From contig NC_133914.1 in the NCBI RefSeq assembly GCF_964199755.1, forward strand, positions 2,604,001-2,668,000: a DNA stretch of 64,000 nt. The letters are read 5' to 3'. Source of the DNA: Larus michahellis (lineage: Eukaryota > Chordata > Aves > Charadriiformes > Laridae). Positions 37,843 through 56,163 of the stretch are shown here, piece after piece. The stretch's first letter is position 1; every line of letters begins with the position of its first letter. A program made the translations under genes and the position numbers. The notes below the pieces were generated by a model that was not told the origin of the DNA, did no database searches, and was given only the letters and a program-made list of their open reading frames with translations.

Positions 37843-38042
37843 GACTGGGACTGTGTCCCCTGGCATGCCATCCAACCCCATCCCGCTCCAGGGACCAGGA
37901 CTGTGTTCCCCAGCATGCCATTCAACCCCATCCCGCTCCAGGGACCAGGACTGTGTCCCCCGGCATGCCATCCAACCCCATCCCATCCCAGGGACTGGGA
38001 CTGTGTCCCCTGGCATGCCATCCAACCCCAGCCCAGCTCGGC
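37843..38042. repeat. Minisatellite, 50-bp unit, four copies
   Basis: The core GGCATGCCATCCAACCCC recurs at 37,861, 37,911, 37,961 and 38,011, a spacing of exactly 50 bp. Copies differ by a few bases (TGGCATG / CAGCATG / CGGCATG; CCGCTCC / CCATCCC). 50 is not a multiple of three, so long open frames crossing it are accidental. Confidence 0.92.
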
Positions 38043-40580
38043 AGAAGGAAAAGTCCGAGGGCTGTGAGCTGGGGGCTGGACCTCTGGTGCACAGCACAAG
38101 ATCTAAGCACTGCAAGATGTCTGTCCCAAAACAAAGTGGTGTTTGTTGGCACCTGGACGTGGAAGCAGAGCAGGCAAGCTCGGAAAGCCCTTCTGCAAAA
38201 TGCCATCGAGGTGCTCAGTGCCCCTTCCGAAAGCCATGCAATGGTTATTGCCATGTTTCTGCTAGACCTGGTGCTAGTAAGGCTCCTCTGAACACTGGTC
38301 CCTTCCCTCCCCTCAGCCCGGTTCCCTGTTGTGCAGCTCCTCCGGCATTTCCCACTCCGGGACAACTCACCGCTCCACATTCCACGGCAGCGGGCTGCTG
38401 CGGCCATGGTTTTCTGCAGGGTGCTGGTCCCTGGGCAGTGGCTTTACCGAGGTCCTGGGGAACAGGACACCCTGGTGAGCAGAGAGGAGCAGAGCCCTCC
38501 GGGCGTCTGTGGAGGAAGCGGGATGGCAGCTGGGTCCGGGAAGGCACCGGGAAGATGGCACAGCACAGTGTGTGGTCCAGGGACAGCAGGGCAGAGGTGT
38601 GACTGTCCCTGAAGACACGCCAGGCTTTTTTTGCACAAGGAATTTAGCCGCAATACCTCCTCCTCGGTGCTGTGGAGCAGAGCGGGTCAATACACTTTCA
38701 AATCATCAATTAAGTGAGAGCTGGTTTCTTGCTTTGGACGAGAGAAGCCGTGCCGGCGGGCAGAGGCAGCAGCGTGGGACAGCTCTGCTCCTCCAGCCCC
38801 TCTCCCTGCGCAGGGGACCCTTCGTCTGCCTCCAGGGAGAAACATCTCCTGCCTCGTAGGGGTAGCGAAGGGCCTCGGTGCATCCCTGCTCCTGGCGGAG
38901 GCTTTGCTCTGGAAACCTTCATACCTTCAGAAGCTGCAGCCTCCCCAACAGCCCTCACCATGCTGAACAACTGACGCACTCTCTCTTCAAAGCAGTTTGC
39001 AAATGTGAAAAAAAAAAATAAAAAAAAATCAAAAGTAACCACTGGGAGCTGTGGGGTGTGGCCAGCATCTGACCCCTTTTGACTTTTAGGGTGGAGAAGC
39101 CAACAGCCCCTCTCTATCCCGGCTGCTCTCTTTACCAAATCAGAGCCGGCTGCGTGCAGTTGCTGTCGCTGCTTTGCATAAATCAGAAGCTCCAGCTTTG
39201 TGGCTCTTACTTGGGGTATTTCCTATAAAAAGCACATCTGTGGCCATACTTTTCGGTGCAATAGACTTTAGCCTGGAAGCAAAAGCACACAAACAATGCT
39301 AAATTCATGCTGACTGGAGTAGATTCCAAGGGAAAGAAGAGTTGGGAAAGCACCTACTTAACTACTGACTAAGGATATTATCTCTGATCTGAATCTAGCA
39401 TGTGTGTGTGTGTTACTGTTGAGTACACAGTGCGGTTTCAGACATGGCCAGAGACAAGAAAAAATGATTGTTTCAGGGTAACCACAAGGAAGACGAATGC
39501 AAATGTATTCCTGTAACTGGGAGAGTTCCCTCTCTCTTAAGTCGGGCTCTGGCACATGGCCTCAGGGAAGCAAATTTGCAACTACCTTCATTAAATTGTT
39601 TAGGAATGATTAATCAGAAGTCAGAGATGTAAAATTTTTGCACGTTGTGAAATGTTAGTTGAGTTGCTGCAGTTGCGTACAGTCTGTGAGGGTGGCTTTA
39701 GCCAATAGTCAGGGGACAGGCACCGGTGTTTGACAGATGCTTCCTGCCAGCTCTTATCTCCTCCAAAAGCCGGGGTGATAAGCCTCCACCGGCTGAATCA
39801 CAGCCACCTGCATCACGCTGGGACCAAAGTGGTGCAAGAGACGTGTGTCAGCAGCTCCAGGCTCCTGCGCGGTGCATGCCCGGCGTGCAGCCGGTGTGGG
39901 CACCCTCCAGCTGGTTACCGCCAGCACAGAATGGGCCACCACGGCAGGAGACACTGCACCCCTGACCACGTGCTGCCGTGCCCACCCTTCAGGTGACTTC
40001 AGTGTCACCGTGTGCCGTGTCCAAGCACCGGCTGCTGGAAGCACAGCTCACACAGAACATAAAAAAATACAGAGCGCCGAAGCTTGTGGCTGTGCATTCA
40101 CACCTTCCTTCTGCCAGAAGCCACCTACAGCCTAGGCCTGGATTGAACGGCAGCGGTGCGTTCTCAGTGACGACACAGTGGCCGCAGGATTGTCCCCGCG
40201 CCTGGCAGAGCCCACCGTCCCCTGCCCACTGTCCCGTTTCAGCTGGCGGGGCTCCAGCTGGGCGCTGCCTGCGCCGGGGCCGCAGCCGTGGCTCCCCGAC
40301 CGCTCTTAGGCAAAGCCCGGTCCCTGACACGGTGAGGGGACGCAGGTCGGTACCACCTTGACCTGCACGGGTCAGGAGACGTCCCCTCCCTCAAGGAGCA
40401 CCGAGCACCCGCTTCGGAGCTCTGGGACCCCGTCGGATTTGACACCCACCTCTGACGGAGGGGGAAGTGAAAAAAGGGCCAGGACTGGAGTTTTAATGTT
40501 TTTAACCTCAGAGTAACAGCAGCCAAGGACAAGCTGGAAAACCCCCTGAGGAACCAGCTGCTCTTCCGCATCGGCCGCTT
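38043..40580. other. Intergenic upstream of ZC3H12A, no gene seen
   Basis: Unique sequence. 39,140-39,700 is AT-richer with a short (GT)n at 39,402. A tracts lie at 39,009-39,028. GC content rises toward the ZC3H12A CpG island. Distal regulatory elements of ZC3H12A are likely here but cannot be pinned down. Confidence 0.5.
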
Positions 40581-40960
40581 TGATCCGGGCTTTGCCTGCC
40601 TTTGCTAACCGGGGGTTCGGGCGTCCCGGCCGGGCTGGGGAGCCGCTCACCAGCCGGGGGGAGCAGGGGCTGTCCCGGGGGGGCCGGGAGCGGGGTGCGT
40701 GTGTGTGTGGGGGGGGGAGCATTTCCCTAACGAGCAGCTTGTCGGGGCAAATCTGCCCGCGTTGCAACACGATTTGCATAAACCCCAGGTGTTTGCAGCA
40801 GGGACCTGCCTCTACATCTGCCGGGGTTATTCCGCATCGGCGGGGCTGGACGGGGACCAAAGGGAACCTGGAGGGGGGCGGAAGGGGTCCCGGTCCCCCT
40901 CGACTCCGCGGGCACAGCGGGGCAGGCCGGCGGCAGGGCCCCAGGCGAAGCCGCACGCTG

Positions 40961-40995
40961 GGGCCGGGCTGGGCCGGGCCGGGCCGGGCCGGGCC
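40961..40995 (+). repeat. (GGGCC)7, G-quadruplex-forming tract
   Basis: Seven tandem GGGCC/GGGCT pentamers give at least seven G3 runs with 2-nt loops, which fits the usual quadruplex pattern. It lies about 125-155 bp upstream of the ZC3H12A TATA box. Confidence 0.85.
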
Positions 40996-41117
40996 GCGTC
41001 GCCTCCCCGCCCCGGGGCCGCGGCCGGGCGGGGCGCGGGGCGGACCGGGAAGCGGCTGCCGCTCCGCCCCCGCCCGCTCTGCCCTTCCGCCTTGGCGCGG
41101 CGCTGCCCGAGCACCGG

Positions 41118-41123
41118 TATAAA
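41118..41123 (+). promoter_or_regulatory. ZC3H12A: TATA box of ZC3H12A
   Basis: TATAAA in the context CCGGTATAAAGCGGC. A start site 25-32 bp downstream would fall at about 41,145-41,150, a few bases before an ATG at 41,156 and the donor site at 41,191/41,192. A TATA box inside a CpG island fits an inducible gene. In mammals this gene is induced by IL-1, TLR and NF-kB signalling. Confidence 0.75.
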
Positions 41124-41147
41124 GCGGCGGCCGCCGCCCGGCCCGCT

Positions 41148-41191
41148 CCGGCCCCATGGAGACGCAGCGGCGGCCTGTCGGCGGCAGGCCG
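41148..41191 (+). other. ZC3H12A: ZC3H12A exon 1, 5' leader
   Basis: The first exon runs from the inferred start site to a strong donor, CCG|GTAAGA. Intron 1 (41,192-41,334, 143 bp) ends at TTGGCCCTCAG. The exon does not carry the main start codon but holds an upstream ATG at 41,156. The 5' end is inferred from the TATA position and is uncertain by several bases. Confidence 0.65.
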
Positions 41192-41377
41192 GTAAGAAGG
41201 GGGGCGGGCGGGCGGGTGGACGGCTCCGGGGCGGGGGACCCGGCCCGACACGCGGCGGCCGGGCCCCGCGGAGGCCGGGCCGGGAGCGCGGAGGGGGGCC
41301 GGGGCCCGCTCTAACGCCCGTTCTTGGCCCTCAGGTCCGGGGCGTGAGCGGAGGCCGGGAGTCCCCCGCGGGGAGCC

Positions 41378-48000
<6,623 letters not shown>

Positions 48001-50005
48001 GGCCGATGCCGAGGGCAGCCAGGCATGTGAAGAGCTGGAGGGACAGTGTTTGCACTCTGTAGCTGCTGTAGATGCCTTCTGAGCGCTCCTCCTTATTCCT
48101 TGGAAGTACCAGGCTCCGACTGGGGGCTGGATACCAGATGTGGTATGCTCACAGCAAATTCTGGTCTAGACATGAGCGTGCTCCTCTTGGAGAGGTGAGA
48201 GCACCCTAGGGTCCCGTCTTCCCCCGGGGCTGTTGAAGAAGCTTTGGGTGATGCACAGGAGCCGAGGCTGCAGCTTCAGAGCAGGGTTTTTCCTTTGGGT
48301 TGTGTGGCGAGTCAGGCACATCCTAAATTCCTGCAGTTTGGAACCAAAAGTGGCCTGACTCCTCCCATTAGCTGCAGCTTTGAGGTGGCTGAGTGTATTA
48401 CTAGGCATGGGGGGGGGAGGGAGGACTCAGGGGGGCTTGTAAAGATAAGGGGGCACTGCCTTTGCAGTGTGTGAGGCTTATTTGTGAAGACTGGAATGCA
48501 TTGTCGAGCCTGTTCTTAGCTCTTAACTAAGCCTCTTTACTAAATCCTACTATGCAGATCTGTGGAAAACGTTGGGTTATAAATCTAGTATGAAGCTAGG
48601 TTTAGCTGACTTTAATTTGGTTCGATTGGTGCACCACTTTAACGATGCTTTCCACACCCCTCCTGCTTGCCTTACCTTCCCGAGGTGAGGTGACTCTCCA
48701 GCAGGTACCACAAGTGCTTCGCAAGCAGCGCGGCTCCCAGAAAGAAGAGGAGCCAGGAGTGCAATCCTTCCGTGGGGTGAGAGGCCTGACGCTGCCCCAC
48801 AGCTACATGCCAGTCGTGTGTCTGGCATTTGCTGAAAAACGCAGTTGTCGGGACGCGTGGGTGACCACGCTGTTGATGCTGCTCTACAACATTGACCTTG
48901 GCCGGTAACCCGGCTTGGGCTATCTCTGTGCAACGCCGGCAGGGAGGATTTATGATGTCGTGCCTTGAGTCTTCAGACAGCAATAGTTCTGAGCGTTTGG
49001 TAAAACAGCCGTAGTCCCGTCTGGACTGCTGCCAGTCCGGGTCCTGAGGATTCCTTCGTATTTTTCTCTGTAAAGCCCTTGCTTCATCTTCTTTCTTACT
49101 AATGTTTTCCTGTCCCCTTCAGATCTGTCAAACTATAGCAGCATCCAAAAACATAGAATAAGTCTTATTTGGTAAGGCTGTTCCCCTTTCGTTCCCTCTT
49201 ACTCTGCAAGACGTTTTTTACTGTAGATACTGTAACAGATTTTAAATATGCAAAACCAATTGCTGTAGTAATTGGTTCTGGTCCTGGAATTTCATTGTGC
49301 TTAGAATGCAAAGATGTTTCTTGCACTTGCAGGCCAGAAGCAGTTGATTTGTTGATACACATTGTATCTGGGTTTTTTGTTATGGGTTTGTCTTTGTTTT
49401 TTTTAAATACATCCATCTTGTGGTTAAACCAAGGTCCTTGAGTGGTGAATTGTGAAGGGGAGAGAGAGGAGTCCAGCTGTTTCCGAGAACGGTTTTGTCT
49501 CTCGCTGTTCTCCCCTCTGACTGTCCGAGGCCTGACCTACCCAGACTGGCACCATGTGCCATACAAACCACAGGGACACAGAAACCTGTATACCTGGTTA
49601 ATTATGATACATTACAGATTAGTAATGTTTCATGTTAGTAAGCAAAATGCTTCTTAATTTTAAGTAACCTGATACTTTGCATATTTGTAAATTACAGGAA
49701 AAAATGGTTTTTAATGTTATTGTCCAGCAGCTTGCTGCTTGATGCTGGTTTTAATTAGTACTATTCTCGACTCAGCCATTGTGTTACTTGGCGCGGTGGT
49801 TTTTGTTTTTCTGGTGGAATGCTGATGTATGCTGCTTCTCTTGCAATCAGAAGACTAACATTTTATACTCACAAGCTGACATTTTACTGAACTTTTCTGT
49901 ATCGTTATGCAGTATATAGTTTATGTACTGAATGGAGGCAGCCGTGTGAAAGCCATGGCAAAGTAAGAACTTGTGTTATATAAATAAAAACTGCTGAGTT
50001 GAATT
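48001..50005 (+). other. ZC3H12A: ZC3H12A 3' UTR
   Basis: About 2 kb of untranslated sequence follows the TGA at 47,998-48,000. It is GC-balanced at first and AT-rich after 49,050, with several T runs. In mammals Regnase-1 represses its own mRNA through 3' UTR stem-loops. I did not identify a specific conserved stem-loop here. Confidence 0.75.
49983..49988 (+). terminator. ZC3H12A: Poly(A) signal of ZC3H12A
   Basis: A canonical AATAAA in TATATAAATAAAAACTG, the first convincing signal after the stop codon. Cleavage is expected 10-25 bases further on. The sequence beyond changes character toward GC-rich intergenic DNA. Confidence 0.75.
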
Positions 50006-53000
50006 ACTTGGGCTCTGGTGGCTTTTTGGAAGACCATTCAATGTTTTGGCTGGCTTGCCAGGAAAGTCAGAGGAATGGTCCTTCTTCCCTGGGGTTCCTC
50101 TCCAATCCGAGCTCTCCGTACGCAGTCCAACGGCAGCAGCAGTCTGATGCCTGAGCATTGACAGGTTTGTCAATTGATGCAGTGTGACGGGTCAAAAAAA
50201 AAAAAAATAGCTGTAGTGGATAACAGCACATCCAGTGTTTGGTGTGTGTTTGGCGTTAGTGGCGTGCCCGCCGCACAGGGGAGGCCCTGGCAGTCGAGGC
50301 GCCGTGAGGCAGCGGGGCGCTGGCATGTGGCTCCAGCCGCAGAGCTGTGCGGTGTTTCAGGTGCTAATGAATAGCGCACTCAAAATTATTTTGGAAGAAA
50401 CAGCGTGGGCTGTGCGTCAGTTTTAATGGGCAGTTCCACAGTCCAGGCTGGACATAAATACATATTTTTATCCAGTTACATAGCACAGCTGTGTCAGATG
50501 TTGAGCATGACAGTGTGATAATATGCTGGCTGTAACGCTTCAAGACTTTGCTCTCAAGCTTTGTTATGAACTGGGAAGGAAATGCAGTAGCAATTTTGGT
50601 GCTCGCATTCCTCTATGAGAATCATCCCCTCCTACCCGCTATACTGCCGTACAGCGTTTTCTTATCTGACTTGTTAAATAACTTTATGGGCTTTATACAT
50701 ATTTGTGCTCTTAATTTAATACAGGGCAATGACTACTTCTAGTTAATCAAAAACAAGGAAAGCGGGTGCTCCTGGAGATAGTGCTTGGCTTCAAAGAACA
50801 AATCTGAAATTGGAACGTCACAGTGTGAAAGGTCATTTCTTGGCCGTGGGAGAGGAACCCTCCCGAGTGGCGGAAGGGACACTAAGCTCATGCGGCTCCG
50901 CACGTGTGTGATGGCGGGGTCTTGGGGAGGGGATTAAGTGATGTGCCATGGATTGGGTCAGACCTTTTAACCAGGTGAAGACTTTTCTGCTGTTTGTAGT
51001 GGGGTCTGTAATTGAAAAATGCTGCAGGATTTTAAGGCTGGTCCTCCAGTAAAATACATTAATAGATAATTTTAGTTTTGCAGGATGTGTAGATGTGGAG
51101 GGAATGCTTGTTTTTATTTCTGTTGAAGCTGGACTGATACGACCGCAGGAATTGGCGCAGAAGCGCAGAGGTTCGATACCGTAGGCAGGAAGGGAAGAGC
51201 CTGCCTGTGATGTTAGCTTTGCTATTGCAGTGACAGTCCTGGCGGCACACAGCGGTTTGGGAGGGTCGGTCCCTAACACAAATCTGATCAAAATCCCCAC
51301 AAGCTGCTGCTGTGTGCGCTGCTGTGCCACCCAGGAAACCCAGCCAAAATCCAGCTGCTGTTTCTCCGAACTCTCTCATTCTCTCACACAAGGCTTCTGC
51401 CTGAGTGACCCTGCGCATCCTGCCCCTGGAGCATCCTCTGCTGGAGTGCAAGTACCACTGTCTGCTGAGTCTCGCATCCCAGTGGGCTGGTTCTCCGTGG
51501 TGCCCAGGGCCTCGGGAAAGGTGGGAAATTCTGATAAAACTGTCACTGCTGCGGATTTCCCCCCTGCGCTGGGTCAGAGGAGCTGCCCACCTGCAGGCTG
51601 CTGCGCCCGGGCAGGCGCTGGCCGTGCTGTTATTGTGGAATTTTCATGATGCGCCCTGTGGCTTACCGCTTCCTCGGGGTGCATCGGCAGGGGGGGACCT
51701 GTCACGACTGCTGTGCGTTTGCACTGTGTTTCTTATCCGTCTAAAATAGGTTAGATCTTCCTGTCAGCTCGCTGATCTGTTCGAGTTAAGGAGGTCACAC
51801 GCAGGCACCTGTTGAAAGCTCCCTGTCCTGCAGCGGGGTTGCCCTGCCTTCGTGCTGTGAAGCCTTGTGCACAGCCCCCCAGGAGCTGGGCTCCTCTCCC
51901 AGCGGCTTTTCCTACCCCGGCAGGGTGAGGAATGGCTGCTGCTCCCCTCGAGCCCCCAGAGCGAGCTGGAGAAGGGGGGGCAGAACACTGAAAAGTGTCA
52001 GGGCACAACCACGGGAAGGAGGAGGAGGAGAACTGCCGCCATGACCCAAGGCTCGCTCTGTTGGACGGTGGAGCTCTGCAAAACGAGACTGCTGAGCCTG
52101 TCCGCCGCCAGCTCCTTCCTTCCAAACCAAGTGTGCCGTCCTTCCCCCTCCAGCAGCCACCCAGTCACTGTCACCGGCGTCCCTGCTGGAGCCAGGTGCC
52201 GGTGCTCAGCAGGAGCAGGTTGCTGTCGTCGCATCCTCCCCAGAAGTGCGAGGGGGTGTGAGAGGAGCCAGGGAAGGGGGGGCTGGGGTTGGAAAAACCT
52301 CCTGGAAGTGAGGATGTGAGCGGCAGCACTTGTGAAGAGGAATGAGGGGTCCACCAATGTGTTTTGGGGATGGAGAAGGAGAACAATCTCTTCTTTGCCT
52401 TCCCTGTTGTGCTAGAAATAGATGGAAAAAGGTAAATATCAACCAAGGAAAGGCTTTGTTTCCACTGCACAAGGGAAGGATGAACGGGCAGGGGAAGAGC
52501 CCTGCTGCAGAAGTCAGTGCTGCAGGTTATCTTGACTTTTTTTTGTTTTTTTTTTTAAATCGATACTCAAAAGAGGGAAGGAAGAAAGGGGAAGCTGTGC
52601 TGTGGCAGAGGTCAGGGTAGAGACTGCTCATCTCCTTCCCTTTGCGGTCGGTGGCCCAGGAGGGGCCCTGGGCGGTGAACGCAGCCCCCGGCTCCCAGCC
52701 CAGTGGGGCTCCGGCTCCCGGTGCCTGCGGGGCCAGTGGAGCGGGACCCCCTCCCCTGCGCCGGCTGCCTTTGCCCTTCTTGCTCCCGAACTTTCACTTG
52801 AACCCATCTGGTTCCCTCCCATCGGGGGATTTCCAGGATGTGGCTAGCTCAACCCTAACATTTCAAGGCATTTCCAGAGGCAGGAATCTGACCCGGGGCT
52901 CCCGGAGGGGCCGTGGGAAAGGGGCTGCACATGTGTGCGCAGCGTCACGCGGGGCTGCGGCCGGGCCACCGCCCGCCACAGGCCACCCTACGAGGAAGCA

Positions 53001-54600
53001 GGTTCAGCGTCAAACCGCTGCTCTCACGCAGCTCTGAGCCTGCAGGGCTGCTTCCCTTTCTCTCCCCGCAGATAGGAAGAGGCGTCCCGAGCGCAGCAGC
53101 GTGCTGCCGGTGGCAGCGCTCGCCCTCCAGCCACGCGCTTCTCGCTTTGCCTGGAGCCAGCCTTTCTCTGCGCCTTGGGGTTTAGGCCCTGAATATACCC
53201 CTGTGTTCCCTAAGGCCAGGGTTTGCCCGTGGAAAGTTTTCCCTTAAGGAGGTGCCTGAGGGCAGCAGAAGTGCTTTCTGGCTTTCTCAGGTTCTCTGGG
53301 AGCAGACCGCCCCGAGCAAAGCTCAACCCTTTGCTGCAGCCACCGGGGCCAGCAGCCGGCTCAGCCCTCCTGGCCAAGCCATGGACCAGCCCTGAGCTTC
53401 CCCCCCGCGCCCCCAAAGCCCGCATTGCACAAATATTTTGGAGTAAATACAGCTGCCTGGTTGAGCAATAGGTCAGGAGGATTTGCAAGGCGGGTTGGCC
53501 TGGGGAAAGGTTCCCGCAGCTATTGCATGGGGGCTGCCCACCCCCGGGGCTGGAGGAAGAGCTGGGGAGTGCTGCGAACGCTGCTTGATTTCACCTCCGC
53601 CCCCTGAGCCCCGTCGGTGGCAGTCGCTGGGCCGCTCTCGGAGCGGGGATTTCCAGCACAGCCCATGGATCGCCGCCGGGGAGCTGCGCTGCATGGCTGC
53701 AGGGCTCCCGTCCTGTCGCCGGCGCTCCCGAGGTCTCTGCGCGGCTGCTGCTGGGATTCCTGCAGGGGAGGAGACGCCTGAGTTGGGGCTGGGGTTTCGC
53801 TGCAGCAGGGAGCCGTTCGCAGGACCTGATTGATTTTGGTATTTCAGAGAAGCGTGGGGCTCTCCCACCTCAACCCCGGTGCCGGAGCCAGGTTGGTGCA
53901 GGCTGAGTCAGGCTGCTGTTATTTGCATTGCATCAGTTCCCTGGCGGTGCGGGGTGCTGCACGGGCACGTTGGGAGCAATGATCCCTGCTGGCTGCAGGA
54001 GCCTCTCCCCGGTCCCTGCTGCCGGGGCGGGCGCAGAGGCTGCGCAGGGCTGTGGGGACGGTGTCCGTGTGCTCCCTGGGTCCTGGGGACGGCAGCAGGA
54101 CCAGGGTCGTGGCAGCCGTCCCGCAGCATTGCGGGATGAGTTTCCCAAGCAGCATGAGACAAGTCCGCCCGGCGCTGGCAACGAAACCAGAATGAAAGTA
54201 TTCCCATAAAAGCCTTTGTGCTGGCGCCCAGCTCTCAGGGCTGCAGGACCACCAGCAGCGGGGTCACTGGCGGACCCTCAGCTGTGTGCCTGGGGGGCTC
54301 TTCACACTCAGCCCAAGTGGAAACTCCGGCCCCCAGCAGGCACCGGCTGGGGAGGGGCCAGGAGAAACGGGAGTTTCCTCTGGCCTGTCCCGGCGAAGAC
54401 GCCGGCCTGTGCGGTGGATGGGGGGGACCAGTCCCGGGCGTGGCTTTGTCCAGCACTTTCCTCTTGCTGTGGGTGTGCGGTGGCATGGCCGGCTCCAGTG
54501 GGCTGTGCCTGCGTGTCCCGCAGACCCCCCTGTGGCCAAGGGCAGACGCCCTGGCAGCGGTGGCTGCCTTCTCTCAGGGGCGGCCACAGCCAGTAGCTCC
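50006..54600. other. Intergenic, no gene seen
   Basis: 50,000-51,100 is AT-rich unique sequence with an A run at 50,195. From 51,200 the GC content climbs. Open frames on both strands have no recognised domains. A T run lies at 52,538-52,557. No splice-compatible exon chain was found. Confidence 0.5.
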
Positions 54601-56163
54601 CATCCCCCTTTCTCTGGCACTTTTGGGGAGTTATTAAGTGCCAGACACCCATGGGGTCACCGCTGCCGAGGGTGCAGGCAGCCGGCGGGGGCAGACAGCG
54701 CGGTGCCAGGGCCTGCCGGGAAGGGCCGTGCACATGGAGCTGGCGAGACGCATTTTTGAGCGGTGGGAGCAGCGATGGAAAGAGTTTGCCCATCGCTTGG
54801 CAAGGAGCGGCTGGTTTGCGTAGCCTTCGCGCCAGGCAGGATTATCTCCCGGGCGGGAAGCGCCGCTGCCACACGCTCCCTGCCGCGGCACCTTTCATGT
54901 CTGCGGCAAACACTTCCCTGTCTGAATCACCGCCACGGCACACACCGCTGCGGCCGCGGGCTGGGCACCGCTCCCCTCCCCGCTGCGGCAAGAGCTCGTC
55001 TGGGTACCCCCTCCCCAAAAGGCTGCAGGGGGGCCACCGGCCCGGCCCGCGCAGGGGAAAGACCAAGCAAAGGCAGGCAACCGTGCGGAAAGCGGACACC
55101 TGTATTTCACAGCAGCAGAGCGGCGGCTGCCGGGAGCCCACAGAAGGGTGGGAGCGGCACGCAGCCCCCTGCGGCTGGACCGGGGCTTGGGCACAGGGTG
55201 GCCCGTTGCCCCTGCACCTCGCATGGAAGCCCAGGGCCAGTCCTGCTGTGTGTCGGGGCCCGTGGCCATGCCGGGTCTGCCCTCCTGGGGGTGGGATGCT
55301 CAGCGCCCTCCTCCAGCCGCTTCCTCGCCCTTCGCTGGCCAGGGGCTGAGGGACCCAACACCACACTTTGGAGGGCAGAGAGGGTTTGCCCGCGTGTGCC
55401 CCAGGCAGCCCTGAGCCTGCTTCCCTTGGCTGGCACTCCCGTGGCACAGCGTCCCTGGTGGAGCCATTCTCCGGGGCCCCTCGGCCACCCCAGCACGGCC
55501 AGTTCCCCCGAGCGCGGTCGCAAGGAGCCGGCCCAGAGTTGCGCCACGTGTGCGGAGCAGCTGACGGAGGGGCCTGATCTGGCCAACGAAGAAGTAAACG
55601 GGGCAGCAGTTGGGTTTTGCAATCCACCCGTGGCCCCAGCGTCTCCAACTTGTGCAAGGCGGCCGGGAGCTGGCGGTGACTTTCCTCCTCTTTCCTGGAA
55701 GCTCCCAACACGTTGTGGCAGAGCAGAAAGATGCTCCTCGCTGGGCTCCACCCGAGACAACCCGCCCGGGGCACAGTCAGCCCCGGGGGTGGCCCCGGGC
55801 AGGGGGTGGCTGTGACCTGCCCTGGGCAGCCCAGGAGGCACTGGCTTGCCCTGAGCCGCCTCCCGGCTGTTCCTGCTTCTGGGAAATGCTGCAGTTCTGC
55901 TGAAGGGGCAGGACGGGGCAGGGCCCGGCTGGCACCGAGCAATGGAGGCACATACAGGGACACGGGAACACAACCGGGACCGCGCCGGCCTGGCCTGCGT
56001 CCTGCCGTGCCTGGGCAGGGAGGGACACGTGGCTCCTTCCCGGCTCCCCAACGCCCTGCTTACACCTTCACTTACATTTGCTGCCCGTCACGGAGCTGCT
56101 GGCCCCAAAAGGCTGCCCGGGCGCGGGGCTGGCTGCCAGCGTGGCTCCGTCCACCGGCGACCT
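54601..56163. other. GC-rich block with long opposing open frames
   Basis: Frames of 350 codons (plus, 54,763-55,815), 373 codons (minus, 55,963-54,842) and 314 codons (minus, 56,051-55,107) overlap here. All are Pro/Gly/Ala/Arg-rich and none shows a known motif, so composition is the likely cause. The two minus-strand frames lie just downstream of the unidentified minus-strand gene. A further 3' exon or 3' UTR of that gene in this block cannot be excluded. No canonical minus-strand poly(A) signal was seen. Confidence 0.4.

Noticed and set aside
37619-38602. 327-codon plus-strand frame
   Set aside because: It crosses the 50-bp minisatellite, whose period is not a multiple of three, and shows no conserved domain.
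51120-51190. Possible tRNA because of GGTTCGATACC
   Set aside because: Only the T-loop-like motif is present. No A box, anticodon arm or complementary acceptor stem could be placed around it.
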